DNA from: Geosiphon pyriformis | Taxonomy: Eukaryota > Glomeromycota > Glomeromycetes > Archaeosporales > Geosiphonaceae | Assembly (NCBI GenBank): GCA_016748015.1 | Contig: JAAOMT010000128.1 | Location: 255,538 to 319,537 of the forward strand | Length of the DNA stretch: 64,000 nt | Reading direction: 5' to 3' | Shown here: one piece after another, positions 1 to 12,311 of the stretch | Layout: every line of letters begins with the position of its first letter | How positions within the stretch are numbered: the stretch's first letter is position 1 | Program-made: the position numbers and the translations under genes | The notes under the pieces: model-generated | Databases searched by the model: none | Told to the model about the DNA's origin: nothing | What the model saw: only the letters and a program-made list of their open reading frames with translations

Positions 1-1489
1 TAATAATTATTAAAAAATTTAAATATAAATATTAATTTGCAATATTTTTTTAAGAATATTTGGTAAATATTACATTAACAAAATTAGACCAAATTCTAAC
101 AGTAATATAAAAAAAGTAAATTAGAAATTATAATTAACAAAAAAAAAACCTGTAAAAAAAATAGAAAATTAAATATTCTATAAAAAAAAACAATTTATAA
201 GTAAAAAAAACAATTAACTAAAAAAAATCTTTGATAATAAAGTTTACAAATTTTTTTTTAAACTTTTTAAGTTAGAATCATTAGTAAAAAAAATTTTAAG
301 ATTTTTTAAATTAAGTAATTTTAACAATTTAATTATATTATTGTATATTTAATATAGTTTAAATTTTATATTAATTATTATATAAAATATGTTGTTAAAA
401 ATCTTAATTTAAATATAGTTTTGCAATAATTGGTTGTTTTTAAAAAACAATACAAATTATTTAAAATACAGAAAATTAAAACTACAAAAAAAATCAAAAT
501 TCAAATTATTACTAATAAGTATATAAAATTTATTGTAAAAATTATATAATTAAAAATTTTTAAAATAATTATTAAAAACATTGTTCTAAATTATGTAATT
601 TTTAATAAAAAATTAGTATTAAAATTTGATTTGGTTAAATTTAAAGCAAATATTATTATAAAAAATTAAATAAAACAATATATAATAACAAATAATATTT
701 TTTTAGTTTAAAAAATTTAATATATTTTATTAATTTATATTAAAAATAATTGTTTTTTGAATTATAAATATATTTTTAAAATAGATTGATTAAAATAGTT
801 AAAAACTTTTAAGTAATAAAACTAGTAAATTGTTAAATATTTTTAATAAATTATAAAAATACTATAATAATTCTGATTTAATTTTTTATTAAATTTGCTA
901 AATATTTATTTAAATAAAAAAATTGTTCTTAATAAGTAAAAATGTGTTTAAATTTTAATAAATTTTAAGCTTTATAGATAAAAAAATGGTTTAATTAATA
1001 TATAATTTATTGTTTTAATTAAAACAGCCAAAAATATTTGATAATATAAATAATATTTTACATAAAACCAATTTTTTAGTATTAAAGAGTATATTAATAT
1101 AAATACTTATTTTTATTGTTAAGTTAATTGTTAAAATTCTTAAAAAACAATTAAAAAGTATGATTAATATTTTATTTATTAATAAAATTAATAAACAATA
1201 ATAAAATTCAAATTTTATTATGTATTTTACAGTTAAAGTTTTTGTCAATAATACAATTTAAATTAACAATAATTATGTAGTTATGTAAAAATTTTAGTTA
1301 ATTTTAAGATTAAATTTATAAATTTAATTATTTGTAATTAATTTGTTAATACAATTAAACTAAATAAATTGTATAAATATTTGAAAATCATGCTTTTTAT
1401 AAAAAATTTAAGTATTTTTAATTTGAAAATACAAATTTAAATATTAATTTTTTTAACAATATAGTTTTTTATTATTATTAAGATTTAAT
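1..1489. other. AT-rich stretch, no gene recognised
   Basis: Extremely AT-rich sequence with long A and T runs and dense stop codons in all frames. The only longish open frame (about 77 codons, minus, 1015-1248) is low-complexity Ile/Leu/Lys/Asn and resembles nothing I know. Probably transposon sequence decayed beyond recognition. Confidence 0.6.
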
Positions 1490-3750
1490 GAGTATGGTCC
1501 AACTATTATTTAGAAATTAAAAACAAATTAAGTATTCTAATACTAAATATAGTTTATATACTTCTATATATAACTAGTTATTTAAATCAGTTTAGATTAT
1601 ACTATATTGATATTCTAAAAAAAAACTTACACAAAAAAACATTTTTTAAACAATTTTAAACAATATAGCATTATTATTAACCAATTCAATTAAGCATTCA
1701 GCCATTTTTAAGACATTAGTTTTCATAATAACAGGTTCATGTTCTCAAAGCAATATTAAATTAGAAAACATATTATTATTAACAGTAAACAAACTTACAT
1801 GGAAGCCAAACATATTAATGTCTTTATAGCTATACTCAGTTTTCAAAACAATTATCTTCTGCTTTAGCTTACTAATAATTTTGCTAAAGATACTTATATA
1901 TACCAAAATTTTATTAACTCTAAGACCAAAAACACTACTTAAAACCAAATTTTTATTAATAAATTATTCAAACAAAGTGACCATAAAATCAACTGGCTTA
2001 ACAATAAACTTAATCAGAACAGAGAATTTGGCCAAATCAGATTTCAAAAAAGCTAATTGAAAAAAAACTACAAAATTATTAGCCATTATATTAGCAAAAA
2101 AAACTAAATTAACCAAAAGACAAGAAGCCAAAAAAGGCACAAAAGCAATAGTTCAAACATAAGATTTACTGCCAATAACATAAAAAATAAAAGTCTTGAA
2201 AATTTTAAAAGAAAGAGATAGAAATATTTTACAATTCAAAGCCAAATAATTTAAATTCTAGCATTAAAAACAGTGCCAATTTTCAGAAGTTTTTTATTAG
2301 ATATGGCATTTTTTTTAGTGTACTAATTTTAATAATTGCAGTATTCAAATTAATTTAAGACTTAAACATAACCAAAGCAAACTAAAAACAATGACCAGAA
2401 TTAAAAAAACAAGAAATAAAACATGTTTAATCATCAATTTAAGAAATAATATTATTGATTTTAAAGACAATACAACCAGAAAAAAAGTTAACCAACTTGG
2501 TCTTAAACTTATTATAAAACAGAATAGTTTCATTTTAATTCATCAAAAAAAGGGTCCTAATACTATTTTTACTCATCAAAACTAACCAATAATTTAAAAC
2601 AGATACAGCAGAGTTCAATTTATTAAAATAAACAATCATATATTGCCAAACACTAGCAGACTTTAGTATTATATAAACAATTTTATTAAACACATTAAAA
2701 GCTGTCTTAATATTAACAACAGACACATCTAAAGATATATTATATAATACAACAGCAGCAAAAAAAAAATTAGTTTTAGAAATTACCAAAGACTTAGCAA
2801 TTTTAAAAATGACCAAATAAACAAAGCTCATAAATTCAACTAGAAAAACAGCTTTCAAAGATTCTTAAAAAGCAAACTTTATACAGGAGAGCTTTATATT
2901 GTTTTTTAATACTAACTTTACATTTAAAAAATTATATACAAACTAGAAAACAGTCTTAATATAAACCAATTTGATCTTAAAAGTAGCATTAAGCATTAAA
3001 ATAAAAACTACCCAGTCAGCAAATTTTTGACAACTAAAAATAGTTTTATAAGTATTACTTGTAACAATATTTAAAACCAGAAAAGAAATTAAATTAGTTT
3101 TTATCTGATTAGCTTAGTTCTTAAAAACAAATAATTCAATAGAAGACTGTTGTTTTGCTTTTAAAACTGGCAATAATTTGTTAAAAGACACCACATTTAA
3201 CAATACAACCAATAGTTGATCTTAATTTATCTTAAATAATATGCTAGATGATGTAATAGAAATTTTATTTAAGATCTTATTTAAAACTACAAAAAAGTTT
3301 AATGTAATAATAGCAAAAACAAATAACTGTTTTTACTTTTTGGAATTTTTGGCTATTTTTAAAGAAGTAATATTAGTGGTATTAAATATAGCAGCAATAG
3401 TTGAGAAAATTAACTTGTTAACTGGTCGACTATTAAAAATTTTTAAGTTCTTAATGAGAATAAAAACAATGCTAAAACTAACTTAAATATGTCTTTTTAA
3501 AAGAATTTTAATTAGTAAACAGCCAGTTAAAAATAGAAAAGATGTTACAATAACTATTAAAGACAGCTTTTTATTATTATTAACTAAGAGAAAAGCTTCT
3601 AAGACATTTTGCTTAGTAGTTTTTACAACAAAAAAAACTTTTTTGGTTAAAATTTTGTAAAATACCAAAAAAAAGTACTAGTTGCAATCTTTTTACTTTT
3701 TGTTCTGATTGTAATCATAAAATTAAAGAGACAAAGAGTATATAATTTTG
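1490..3750 (-). mobile_element. Decayed LINE-derived copy (LINE-A) with ORF1 remnant and 3' end
   Basis: The left end (about 1,488-1,610) matches the 3' ends of LINE-B (about 4,537) and LINE-C (about 11,885): a T-run followed by a GAGTATGGTCCAACTA-like block and the ATAACTAGTTA segment. A minus-strand stretch at 2,535-2,858 keeps the pattern of the RRM-like ORF1 domain of LINE-B at 10,290-10,607: a WQ pair, then a hydrophobic strand, then a K-N-S block. A stretch at 1,745-1,948 resembles the end of ORF1. Endonuclease, reverse transcriptase and RNase H are not visible between them, so the copy looks internally deleted. It is strongly AT-enriched relative to the other copies, as expected from long C-to-T decay. 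The 5' limit is approximate. Confidence 0.55.
2535..2858 (-). pseudogene. LINE ORF1 RRM-like domain remnant (LINE-A)
   Basis: About 107 open codons. The order of hydrophobic strands and a WQ-x-M-I-V-Y-F core followed by S-K-N-S-I-R parallels the LINE-B segment with MWQKTVIEF and GKNSVCMA, which I read as an RNA-recognition-like fold in LINE ORF1. Only the fold pattern is left; surrounding frames are broken. It would have bound element RNA in the ribonucleoprotein. Identification rests on alignment by eye to LINE-B. Confidence 0.4.
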
Positions 3751-4169
3751 TAAAAAAAAATTTTAAATAAATAATTAATATATTTAATTATAATATATTT
3801 AATTTTAATTATTTAATTTTATATATAGTTTAATTTTATATATATTAATAAAATAAAATAAATTAATTTACAAATATTTTAAATTAAAACTCAATTTGTT
3901 TAAAGATTTTTTAATTAAAATTATTTATTATTTTATGTTGTATAATATTTAAAATAAAATAACAATAATAATAAAATTTATAAATAATTTTAATTTATTT
4001 AAAAGGCTAATTATATATAAGTTTATAAATTTGTATATTTAAAATAAAAAATTATTAATTTATTTACAAAATTTGTAAAAATTATCACAAATTTTGTTAA
4101 TTATTTCTTAATAGAAATAATAAATTTATTTAAAAATATTAGACTTATTATAATAAATATTAATATATG
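3751..4169. other. AT-rich spacer
   Basis: Very AT-rich, with no open frame or recognisable motif. Confidence 0.5.
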
Positions 4170-4332
4170 TTTTTTTAGTTATAATATAAATATGTTTGAT
4201 TTTATTTGTATTATGTAAATTTAATTTTTGCAAATCAATTAATTATCTTAAAAAAATTGGAACTGTATTTAGTGGCATTGGAGCATTCGAACAAGCCCTT
4301 AATAAATTAAATATTATTTTTATAAATTAATT
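4170..4332 (+). pseudogene. Fragment of a C5-cytosine DNA methyltransferase-like gene (motif I)
   Basis: An open frame ending at TAA 4,330-4,332 reads KKIGTVFSGIGAFEQALNKL (4,250-4,309). This has the F-S-G-I-G signature and following helix of motif I, the S-adenosylmethionine-binding loop, of Dcm/HhaI-type cytosine-5 DNA methyltransferases. The block is visibly richer in G and C than its surroundings. Nothing of motif IV (PCQ) or later motifs follows before the frame stops and the sequence returns to AT-rich filler. It is a stub of about 25-45 codons, not a working gene. Other Rossmann-type SAM enzymes share part of this motif, so the family call is likely but not proven. Confidence 0.45.
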
Positions 4333-4648
4333 ATTAAATAAAAAACAACAGCATAATTAACTAAATAAATTTTTTTAAAAGATAATTAAAACTTAAAAAC
4401 TTAATATTTGAATAATTTAAATTTATGTTAACTTTTTATTAAACTTAAGTATTAATTTAATTTAATAAATATAATTGTAAAATTTATTTTTGCAAATATT
4501 GTTAATATTAATGATTTTTTTTTATTAAGCATTTTAATGAGTGTAGCCCAACCACTACCTAAATTATAACAATATACAAAATTCTATATTAAGCATAGCT
4601 TATGTGCTTTCTATACATAACTAGTTACTTGGACCAATTAAGGCAATA

Positions 4649-5340
4649 CTAAACACCTAAACCACCAATTACTGAGAAGTCACCTAAAAAACTAAAGTAT
4701 GCATTGGACAGATGAAAATGTAAACCATAACATACGTGAATACCTAATTTGATACCAAAATTAAAGATTATATTGAGAGACCACAAGGAAGCCAGACCAA
4801 ATACCACTAGTATTATAGACCCATCATGTGGCAAAAAGCCACGCTTTTCATAAAGCACTCTTAATTTGGCAGTTGGCAGCCATATAGTGGATCTATGACT
4901 CTTAGCAAAGCTTTGGACTAAACTAATTACTAAAGACTTATCATTAGAGCCACCACCCAGCAAACAAACCATATCATCTATCCAATCTTTTAAAACAAAG
5001 TCCTTGGCTAAGGACATATATAAATGATCTGACAACTCAGCCTTTTGTAGAGATTAAATCACCACACTGTTAGCAGCAAGAACACCAAGTAAACTAATCT
5101 AACAATTAATAGTCCTTAAAATCAACTCACTTTTAGCACCAGCATCATAAATATAAGAAAATGTGTGATTGGAATCTTTAACCAACTCACACCAAATACA
5201 TAGTATGCTCAGATAATCTGAATCATAAAGCCTCTTTCTCTTGGCTACAGAAAGACAGTTGTGTATGGCTTTCATGAAGTAGAATCAAAGACACACAAAA
5301 GAGTAGCTGGTAAAGTCTGATTGAAACTGACCATCAGGAT
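4649..5340 (-). pseudogene. LINE-B C-terminal Cys/His region, broken
   Basis: The segment after RNase H corresponds to the CxxC-x-DH-x-C region better kept in LINE-C (about 12,480-12,560, CLYC then DHFFIC). In LINE-B the final Cys appears lost. 4,649-5,035 is an open 128-codon stretch rich in hydrophobic residues, the normal end of this LINE's ORF2. Its function is unknown; similar C-terminal knuckles in other LINEs help bind the element RNA. Confidence 0.55.
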
Positions 5341-5341
5341 G

Positions 5342-5947
5342 TTATACACTAAATATACATTGCATATCAATTTCATTCCATAGTGTACTTTCTACAGCAT
5401 AAGTCACACATTTGGCTTTCCAATTGACAAAGCTTATGGCATTAAAAAAACACTTAACAAAATAATGGGCATTCTCAAAGACAGACTTTCCTTCAATAGA
5501 CAAAAAATGGCAAGACATTCCAACAGGTAGCATGATGTCAAAACCAGTGGCAGCATTGGCCAATAAATTAGTATACTCATTGCCATTAATCCCAAAGTGG
5601 CCTTTGACTTTGTTCCAAGCTACTGACAAGTTCTTTGATATGATGGTCTGTTGGATTTACTCCCTTTTAATCCAATATTTATCATGAAAATTGGGACCAG
5701 TAAAATTTTTATAAGAAATACAAGCATCCAAAGATGCCTGACTGTCTGTGAAAAGAGTAACCAAATTGAAAACAGGAACACATTCCAAAGCAAAGACAAT
5801 GGCGTGTAGTTTAGTTAAGGTTAATGAAAACAAACCACTCATCTCAACTCCTATACCATTATTAATATCAGAAAAATAAGCAGCAGCACCACTGCAAGCA
5901 CCTATAGAACCCAAACCTTTAACTGAGCTATCAGTATAAACCACCAC
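5342..5947 (-). pseudogene. LINE-B RNase H domain, broken
   Basis: 5,657-5,947 holds VVYTDSSVKGLG (first catalytic Asp strand; the usual Gly after D is Ser), LTKLHAIVFALE (catalytic Glu is Lys or lost here) and LFTDSQASLDA (second Asp). 5,342-5,629 continues with VAWNKVKGHFGINGNEYTN, the His-containing handle. A stop at about 5,655 divides the two. RNase H degrades the RNA strand of the hybrid. Its presence after RT supports an I/Tad-type LINE. Confidence 0.75.
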
Positions 5948-6121
5948 ATTACCTGAAGTGTTCTTAAGAAGATGTTTACTGATAGAACTTAGACTAACTC
6001 AGCAACCACCAGGAGCTGGATTAGAAACTATGACATGACCACTGACCAAACCACTATTCCCAATGAATATTATTAACACACTAAACCAATTAGGAGCCAG
6101 ATCTTTTGGACCCAGCCTTTT

Positions 6122-7860
6122 TTACCTGCAAAAATTACTCCATGTGAAACATATGCTGTAACAGTCCAAAAGCTGGTTTGTAAAAATGACACCAAACTTC
6201 TTTAGTAAGCCAACCACACTCATATACTGATCCAAACCCAAAACATCAGCAACAGGTATACTACTACCAGCCCAGAAAACATTTGGCAAAACATTGTCCA
6301 AGGAAAGCTTACATAATATCAGAGTGTTGGTCATGTTAGCTAAAAAGGAATTCACAGGATCCAATGACAACATAACCAGAAAACTAAGGGGTTGCTGGGG
6401 CATCCAACTGACAGTCTGCAGATTTATCACCCTGTGTTCGAATAATCTACTAAAAATGCCTTTTGAATTAGCATACAAGACCAAATTAGCTAAAGAGTTT
6501 TCAGCTTGCAACTGCTTAAAGATCTTAAAACTATATAACTTAGGATATGAAATGGCTTTATTGAGGAAATCTCTGGACAAGTTGGTCTTGAGCTTCAGAT
6601 TCTTTCTTAGCAGCCTATCTTATTTCTCACAAACATTTACAGAAGCATGACTAAACTGCAATCTATATCCAATGATAGTTGTAAAACAGCAGACACCAAA
6701 TAGAGAAACTGTTTATTAGAGACTGATTTCCTTAGGACCAAGTTTACAAAAAATTTCACATCTGACTGGGCCTTGATGAGGCTGGGCTTTGAGAAATCAT
6801 CAATAGATAAAAAAATTCTTAAGTATTTATAAGTCTTGTTTTTCTTAGCAATTGAAATATCTGAACCACTAATTGTTAAATAAAGAGTCTCAACTTTGCA
6901 ATTAATAGATATAGCTACCATCTTCTTAATATTAATTGAAATATTATTGAGATAGAAAAATTTGCTAGCTATGTTCAAGATATGCTGGGTAGTAGCCATG
7001 CTATTTCCAATCCAAATAGTATCATTTACAAATGTCTCTGCAGCCAAATATAACATCAAACCATCCTTGTGATCCTGCTTGCCAGTTCATGTAAAAAATT
7101 TTAAGTCTAGCTGATATCCAAACAAACTTTCATGTCTCTTAACCTCATATAGCAAAGAATCATAAAAAATTCTTCATAACAAAGGTGAAAATACCTTACC
7201 TTAATCCAGACTATCATGAACAATATATCTATCAGTGAGTCCAAAATCTCTTATTATCTGATTAACACAGTTATTATGTATGCTTCCAAAAAACTTGATG
7301 AAATGAGAACACATTTTAATTCTGACCAAGCTGTCTCTTAAGTGAGACCACCCAACTGAGTCATAGGCTTTACACATATCCTAAAGAACAAGCCACAGTT
7401 TGTGATTCTTCTCTAATGCATTTTCAATAACAAAACCTACAGCAAAAATTGGGATTTGAGTAGAAGTGCCCTTCAAAACTGAAAAATTATCTTCACACAA
7501 CACATTATAATTGCTACAAGCCAAGAAAATCTTATTAGACAGAATTTTGGACAAAATCTTTCTAGCTGTTTCAACCAATGTTATTGGTTTTGTATTAGTG
7601 AGAGCTCTCTTCCAATCATAAGACTTTGGTATTATAGAAATCCAGGCCTTTTTCCATTGCTTAGGAACTGTACCAGACCTTAAACACTCATTCAAAATAT
7701 TCAGCAAGCCACTAAGAATCTGTTGGTCACCATGTTTCCAAAGCTCATTAAGAATACCAGAAAGACCAACAGCCTTCTCATTAGGCAGAGACTTGACTAC
7801 CTGCAAAAACTCATCAAACCCAATATTACACATAATGCCTGAAAAGGCCATATCATCAAC
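6122..7860 (-). pseudogene. LINE-B reverse transcriptase, inactivated
   Basis: Pieces at 7,381-7,851, 6,637-7,059 and 6,122-6,580 give, in order, fingers motifs (LPNEKAVGLSGILNELW, then PKQWKKAWISIIPK, then TNTKPITLVETARKIL), the palm motif and the thumb. The F-x-D-D catalytic box at about 7,022-7,033 reads FVND: the first Asp is Asn (AAT for GAT), which removes a metal ligand. At least two frame breaks or stops separate the pieces. In an intact element this enzyme copies the LINE RNA at the nicked target. Confidence 0.8.
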
Positions 7861-7929
7861 ATAATCAAAAGGAGCATATTGGTTGAGCTAGCAAACAGGA
7901 GTGAAACTAGACACTAAACACTTTCTCAT

Positions 7930-9185
7930 CTATCCTTCCATAATATTATCAACTATTAATTTAACTATCTGAGATTCCAAAACAAGTTCATTATTTACTA
8001 CCAAATGATCAAATATCACTTTTCGAACAGAGTGATTTAGGACACTTCTAATTATTCTACCTTTATTAGAACAAAAATTTTTCATATATTTGTCAATAGT
8101 TTTTCTGATGGAATTATCTCTAGCAGTCTTGGATTCATAGTATTTGGACTTGTAATAACTTTTCTTAACACCTGACAGATGATGTAAGACAACACCAAAA
8201 CAAACACTACTCTTAATCAGATCATGAACTTTGACAGCTTCTCCTTCATCAATGGCAGCCCATGTGTTAATAAGACGAGCAGCCTTCAAAACTTGATTAG
8301 AGTTTATGCTTTTTACTAGCTTTACCACCAACAATTCAAGTCTAATGAACTTTAACAACAGTTTATCCACTGAGACATTGAATCCAAAAAACCACAACTT
8401 AGAAAAAATCTTATCAGCAGAAACCACTACCATCTCCTTTAGAATTTCCCATATTGAGTCCAAATTCTCATAACACTTAGCACTATTGAAAATATCTATT
8501 TTTTCTAAAAACATGTCCAAAGAACAGCTTCTAAATTGCAACCAATTCTTATTATTAGTATCCTTGATTTGGAATTTCCATCTATTTTTGTTTGCTTGTT
8601 TGCATATACTGTTAAGACATACATTTAGAAAACCACCCAAACCAACTGCTATTGATACTGCTTTGTAATCAGTATCAAAAAATTTAGAAACTGGCTCCAC
8701 TTTATGGCCAACAACAGCAGATGCCAGACCATAAGTAACAAAAATGAAGTCAATAATCTTTTCCACATCCTTAGAATTGCTCCAAGTACATAACTTAGCT
8801 AATGAATGTCCATGAAAAGAGTTAACCAATCCCAGATCCATGCAAAACTTGAAACTTGCACTCCTTTTAGTACCATCTTTATTGAAATCTTCACCCACCA
8901 CCACAAAAGTGCTGGAATTGACAGCTTTGACAATAAAAAAATTAATTTCAAATGCTTGACCATATCTTGTCTCAGCAGATGCACCAGCATATAATCCCAA
9001 AATTGTAACAGATAACTTCCTCTTAAACAAAAGCCTAATAGAAATAATCTATTCAGAAACTTTCTTAATTTTAAAAACATAATGGGCCAAAGAATTGTTC
9101 ATAATAATGGCCATCCCAGCACCAAGAAAACTTTTGTCCAAACCAAAAGAAAAAATTCACACTCCTTCAAATTTGTTTATAATCT
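7930..9185 (-). pseudogene. LINE-B endonuclease and linker domain, broken
   Basis: The 366-codon open stretch at 7,930-9,030 begins inside an APE-like endonuclease. Visible motifs are LGLYAGAS, then VVVGEDFNKDG (the family G-D-F-N strand), TWSNSKDVEKIIDFIFV, and FFDTDYKAVS near 8,690, where the catalytic SDH/TDH-type motif now reads TDY, the His replaced by Tyr (CAC/CAT to TAC/TAT is a C-to-T change). This domain nicks target DNA to prime reverse transcription. The 5' piece (about 9,030-9,185) lies in another frame. The remainder is the family's linker before the reverse transcriptase. Confidence 0.75.
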
Positions 9186-9339
9186 AAAATCTAATGCTAG
9201 GCTTTAACTTCATTTCTGTGACAATTGAAATCATGTTACCTGAATTCACATGCCAACACACAACATCATTTTGCTTAGCTGAAACATTAATGCTGCGAAC
9301 ATTGCACATAGCAATTTTCCAAACCAGATCATTCATTGG

Positions 9340-11191
9340 GACAAAAAAGACATCAGAAAACTTGAGCCAGCATACAACTGATCTAACTTCACCAAAACTG
9401 AGTTTACAGAGGCCTCAAAAGCCACAAATTTTGACTCCAAACTGCCCATCTTGGTTGTCAGAACTTTTGAACTATTAGAACCCAAAGCTGAGACATCAAA
9501 AACAGCATGAAAGGGAGATAAAAAAATTAATTCAGAACCATCCAAAACTATGTCTTGGCCCAAATCTAAACTGACAGTTATTGGAACAGCTGAGATGCTA
9601 GGATAAGAAAGGGAAGCCAGGGGCACCAATTTCATGCCACTTAATTTTCACACAATGCCAAAAACTTGATCCATTAAGAGCTTCAAAGAATGTTTCAAAG
9701 AGGTCAACCAATCATTCAAAGCTGAATTATTAGCCAAAACAAAAGGGGAATTATCACCTGAACCAGAGATGTCAGTGGGGAGAAGAGAACCAAAACCAGA
9801 ACCAGAACCAAGAGAAGAGCCACCTAAGGCCAACTCAAGTGAAACTATCTGAGCCCAAGACTTGCCACCAAAGGCAGCAGGATGGAAAATTGGAACACAC
9901 TTTTTAGCATACAATCTAGCAAGCTGAAGATGGGTTTTTTTCAAGACAACTCTTTTATAAAATTTTTGGGAAGATGAGACTAATACATCTGAGGAATTAC
10001 ATTTAAGAGCAGAATGCTCACAATGGCCACATCTTTCACAATAAACCAAATCTATCCTAGCTCATAAAAGTCTAACACCACCAAAAATTGGCTCTATGTA
10101 AAATGCAAATTCTAGGTCCTCATCTGAATTGAAACCAACCACAGTGCAGCAAATCTGGTTGCCAGTAACAAGAGAGTAATTAATAACACATGTTTTCCCA
10201 CTAGCCTTTTCCAACAAAATCCCTAAATCATAAGCTGTTGTTTCCACAGGCAAAGTAAACAAAAGCACCTTAAAGTGATTCCTAGATATTCAAGTATTCC
10301 AATCTCTTATGGCCATAGCCATACACACTGAGTTCTTTCCAATGAGAAATAACCATCTTGATGCAAGTTGCCTTGTCTGCTCCAATTTGGCAAATTCTAT
10401 CACAGTCTTTTGCCACATCCCAATCAGCTGAATTTTGATCAACTTAATATTACCAAACTTAGATACTGCAGCAACAATCATCTCCTTTGGCATATTCATA
10501 GAAATTTTTTTGATTATTACAGCCCAATCTGAACAAATTTTTTGTTTCTTGAGATTACTGTTTACAATGATCTCCTTTTTTCTGGCCAATAATATAGCCT
10601 TAATCAAGCTCTTCTCAGAAGTAAATGTTGATCAGATGATTTCTTCAAATTTTGAAGAAGTAATGGCCCTTCCAAAACCATTGATTGTTGAAAAAAAATT
10701 TCTGATGAGTTGGGTTTTTGCCATCACCAATTTCTCTTCCACAGCTGAAAGATTAATGTCCAAAGTAAATGATTTCCTAACTGAGACCTCTACCTGAATC
10801 TTAACAATTTTGGGATCTACCACTTTTTATCCAGAGAAATTGAAAGACAAAGAGAAAGAGACACTTCATTATCATCATTTATGTCAAAGTTGAGAGAACC
10901 AAGTGGAGAACTAAAAGCAGCATTAGTATTAACACACTTTGCTTTAGGAGTGTTGGCAACCAAATCCAAAAGAGATCCAACATTAATGTTAGCTATATTA
11001 GTATCTTTTTCATTATTAGACAGACTATTTATATCAGAAAACACATTGTCACCAAGCTCAGACTTGTTCAGAGAGATATCTTTTTTGTGACCAGAGTGTT
11101 TAACATTCCCAAGTACAACTTTCTTTTTCTGTGAAAAGAAGCCACCTGCAAAACCATGAAAAGTGTCCTTTGGTGTCTTCTTTTTAGACAT
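9340..11191 (-). pseudogene. LINE-B ORF1 (RNA-binding protein), broken
   Basis: Starts MSKKKTPKDTFHG at 11,191 and continues through several frame breaks. An RRM-like stretch lies at 10,290-10,607 (DWAVIIKKIS, then MWQKTVIEF, then GKNSVCMA), a second similar segment at 10,062-10,268, and a zinc knuckle with CERCGHCEHSALKC near 10,000-10,049. The last part (9,333-9,635) is Ser/Leu-rich with a heptad-like end. The protein would coat element RNA. LINE-F has the same N-terminus (about 37,800), but its start codon has become ATA. Stops split the frame, so no full product is possible. Confidence 0.7.
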
Positions 11192-11340
11192 GTTGCTACT
11201 AAAAACAGCCTCTAAGTTTACAAAAAAGAGATTATTAGAAAGAGAAATTGTGAAATACTAACAAGAAAACAATAAAAAAAACTTCTTCTTCAGAAAAGCA
11301 CTTTTTGAGAATTTGTGGATTTAAGAGAGAAAAAAGTTTT

Positions 11341-11802
11341 TTTTAATATTAATGACTAATTAATTTTTTGTAATTTTAATGTTTAAATATTTTTATTAAT
11401 AACTTTATAAGAAATTTTGGTTTTTTTTGTAATTAATATCATAATTATATTTTTTAAAAACATAGACTATAATATAAAAGTTGAAATTTTTAATACAGTA
11501 TTGTTTATTTTAGCTAAATTTACTGTTGTAATTTGGTTTTAAAATGTGTTTTAATATAATAAAAGTATGATGTTTTTACAAATAAATTGGTTGTTATTTA
11601 TACACATAATTTTAATAAACAATTAATAATATTTAATTTAAAAATAAAAAAAAATAAAAAAAATACATAATTAATAATATTATTTAAAATAAAAAGTTTT
11701 AAGTAAAATAAATTAAAATTTTAGTGTTCTAAATAATAAATTTGTAAATTATTTAGTTAATAAAACTTGTTTTTTAGATTATATTTTATTTATTAAAATT
11801 TT

Positions 11803-11807
<5 letters not shown>
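11341..11807. other. AT-rich spacer between LINE-B and LINE-C
   Basis: Low-complexity A/T sequence, no open frame or motif seen. Confidence 0.5.
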
Positions 11808-11833
<26 letters not shown>

Positions 11834-11852
11834 NNNNNNNNNNNNNNNNNNN
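11834..11852. other. Assembly gap (19 N) inside a poly-T tract
   Basis: Nineteen undetermined bases flanked on both sides by T homopolymer. This is the poly(A) tail of LINE-C on the opposite strand, so the true tail length is unknown. Confidence 0.95.
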
Positions 11853-12311
11853 NTTTTTTTTTTTTTTTTTTTTTTTTTATTAATATTTAACAAGTAAGGT
11901 TTAAATGTTACTTAGCATAATACATTATACAAAGTGATCTAAACTAGATGCAAATCATGTACTTTTTACATGTAACCAGCCACTCAAACCAATCAAGACA
12001 ACACTACAAATTTATTACAACAGACACTATATCATTAAGATTAGCAAGAAAACAAGATGGTTTACAAAGACCAAAGCCAATGTCAAAAGCCTTAGCAATA
12101 CTAAACAACCTAATAACTCCAACTAAAAGCAAAGAAGATAGGCCACAAACAACAGAAAAATTTAAGCCATTATCCACAATTAGATCCTTTTTTTTTATAA
12201 ATGCCTTATATTTAGTTCTAACTGACTATATCTTAGCATAATGAGCCATTTCTAAGCCACAAACAAAATTAATGATGTTCTTACTGGCAAATTTAACATT
12301 ATTAAAAACCT

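Larger units (their letters stand above)
4513..11340 (-). mobile_element. Non-LTR retrotransposon, nearly full length (LINE-B)
   Basis: A LINE of about 6.8 kb read right to left: ORF1 with RRM-like region and CCHC knuckle (11,191 to about 9,340), apurinic-type endonuclease (about 9,180-8,600), reverse transcriptase (about 7,860-6,120), RNase H (about 5,950-5,340) and a C-terminal Cys/His region, ending in an A-rich tail (T-run at about 4,513). The order EN-RT-RNase H places it with I/Tad-like LINEs. The 5' limit is set by similarity to LINE-F (about 37,955). Many stops and a lost RT catalytic Asp show it is inactive. I recognise the family as abundant in Rhizophagus. Confidence 0.85.

Noticed and set aside
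1015-1248. 77-codon minus-strand frame
   Set aside because: Ile/Leu/Asn/Lys low complexity from AT-rich DNA, no conserved motif.
6294-6650. Plus-strand 118-codon frame
   Set aside because: Lies opposite the LINE-B reverse transcriptase thumb, which has clear homology; shadow.
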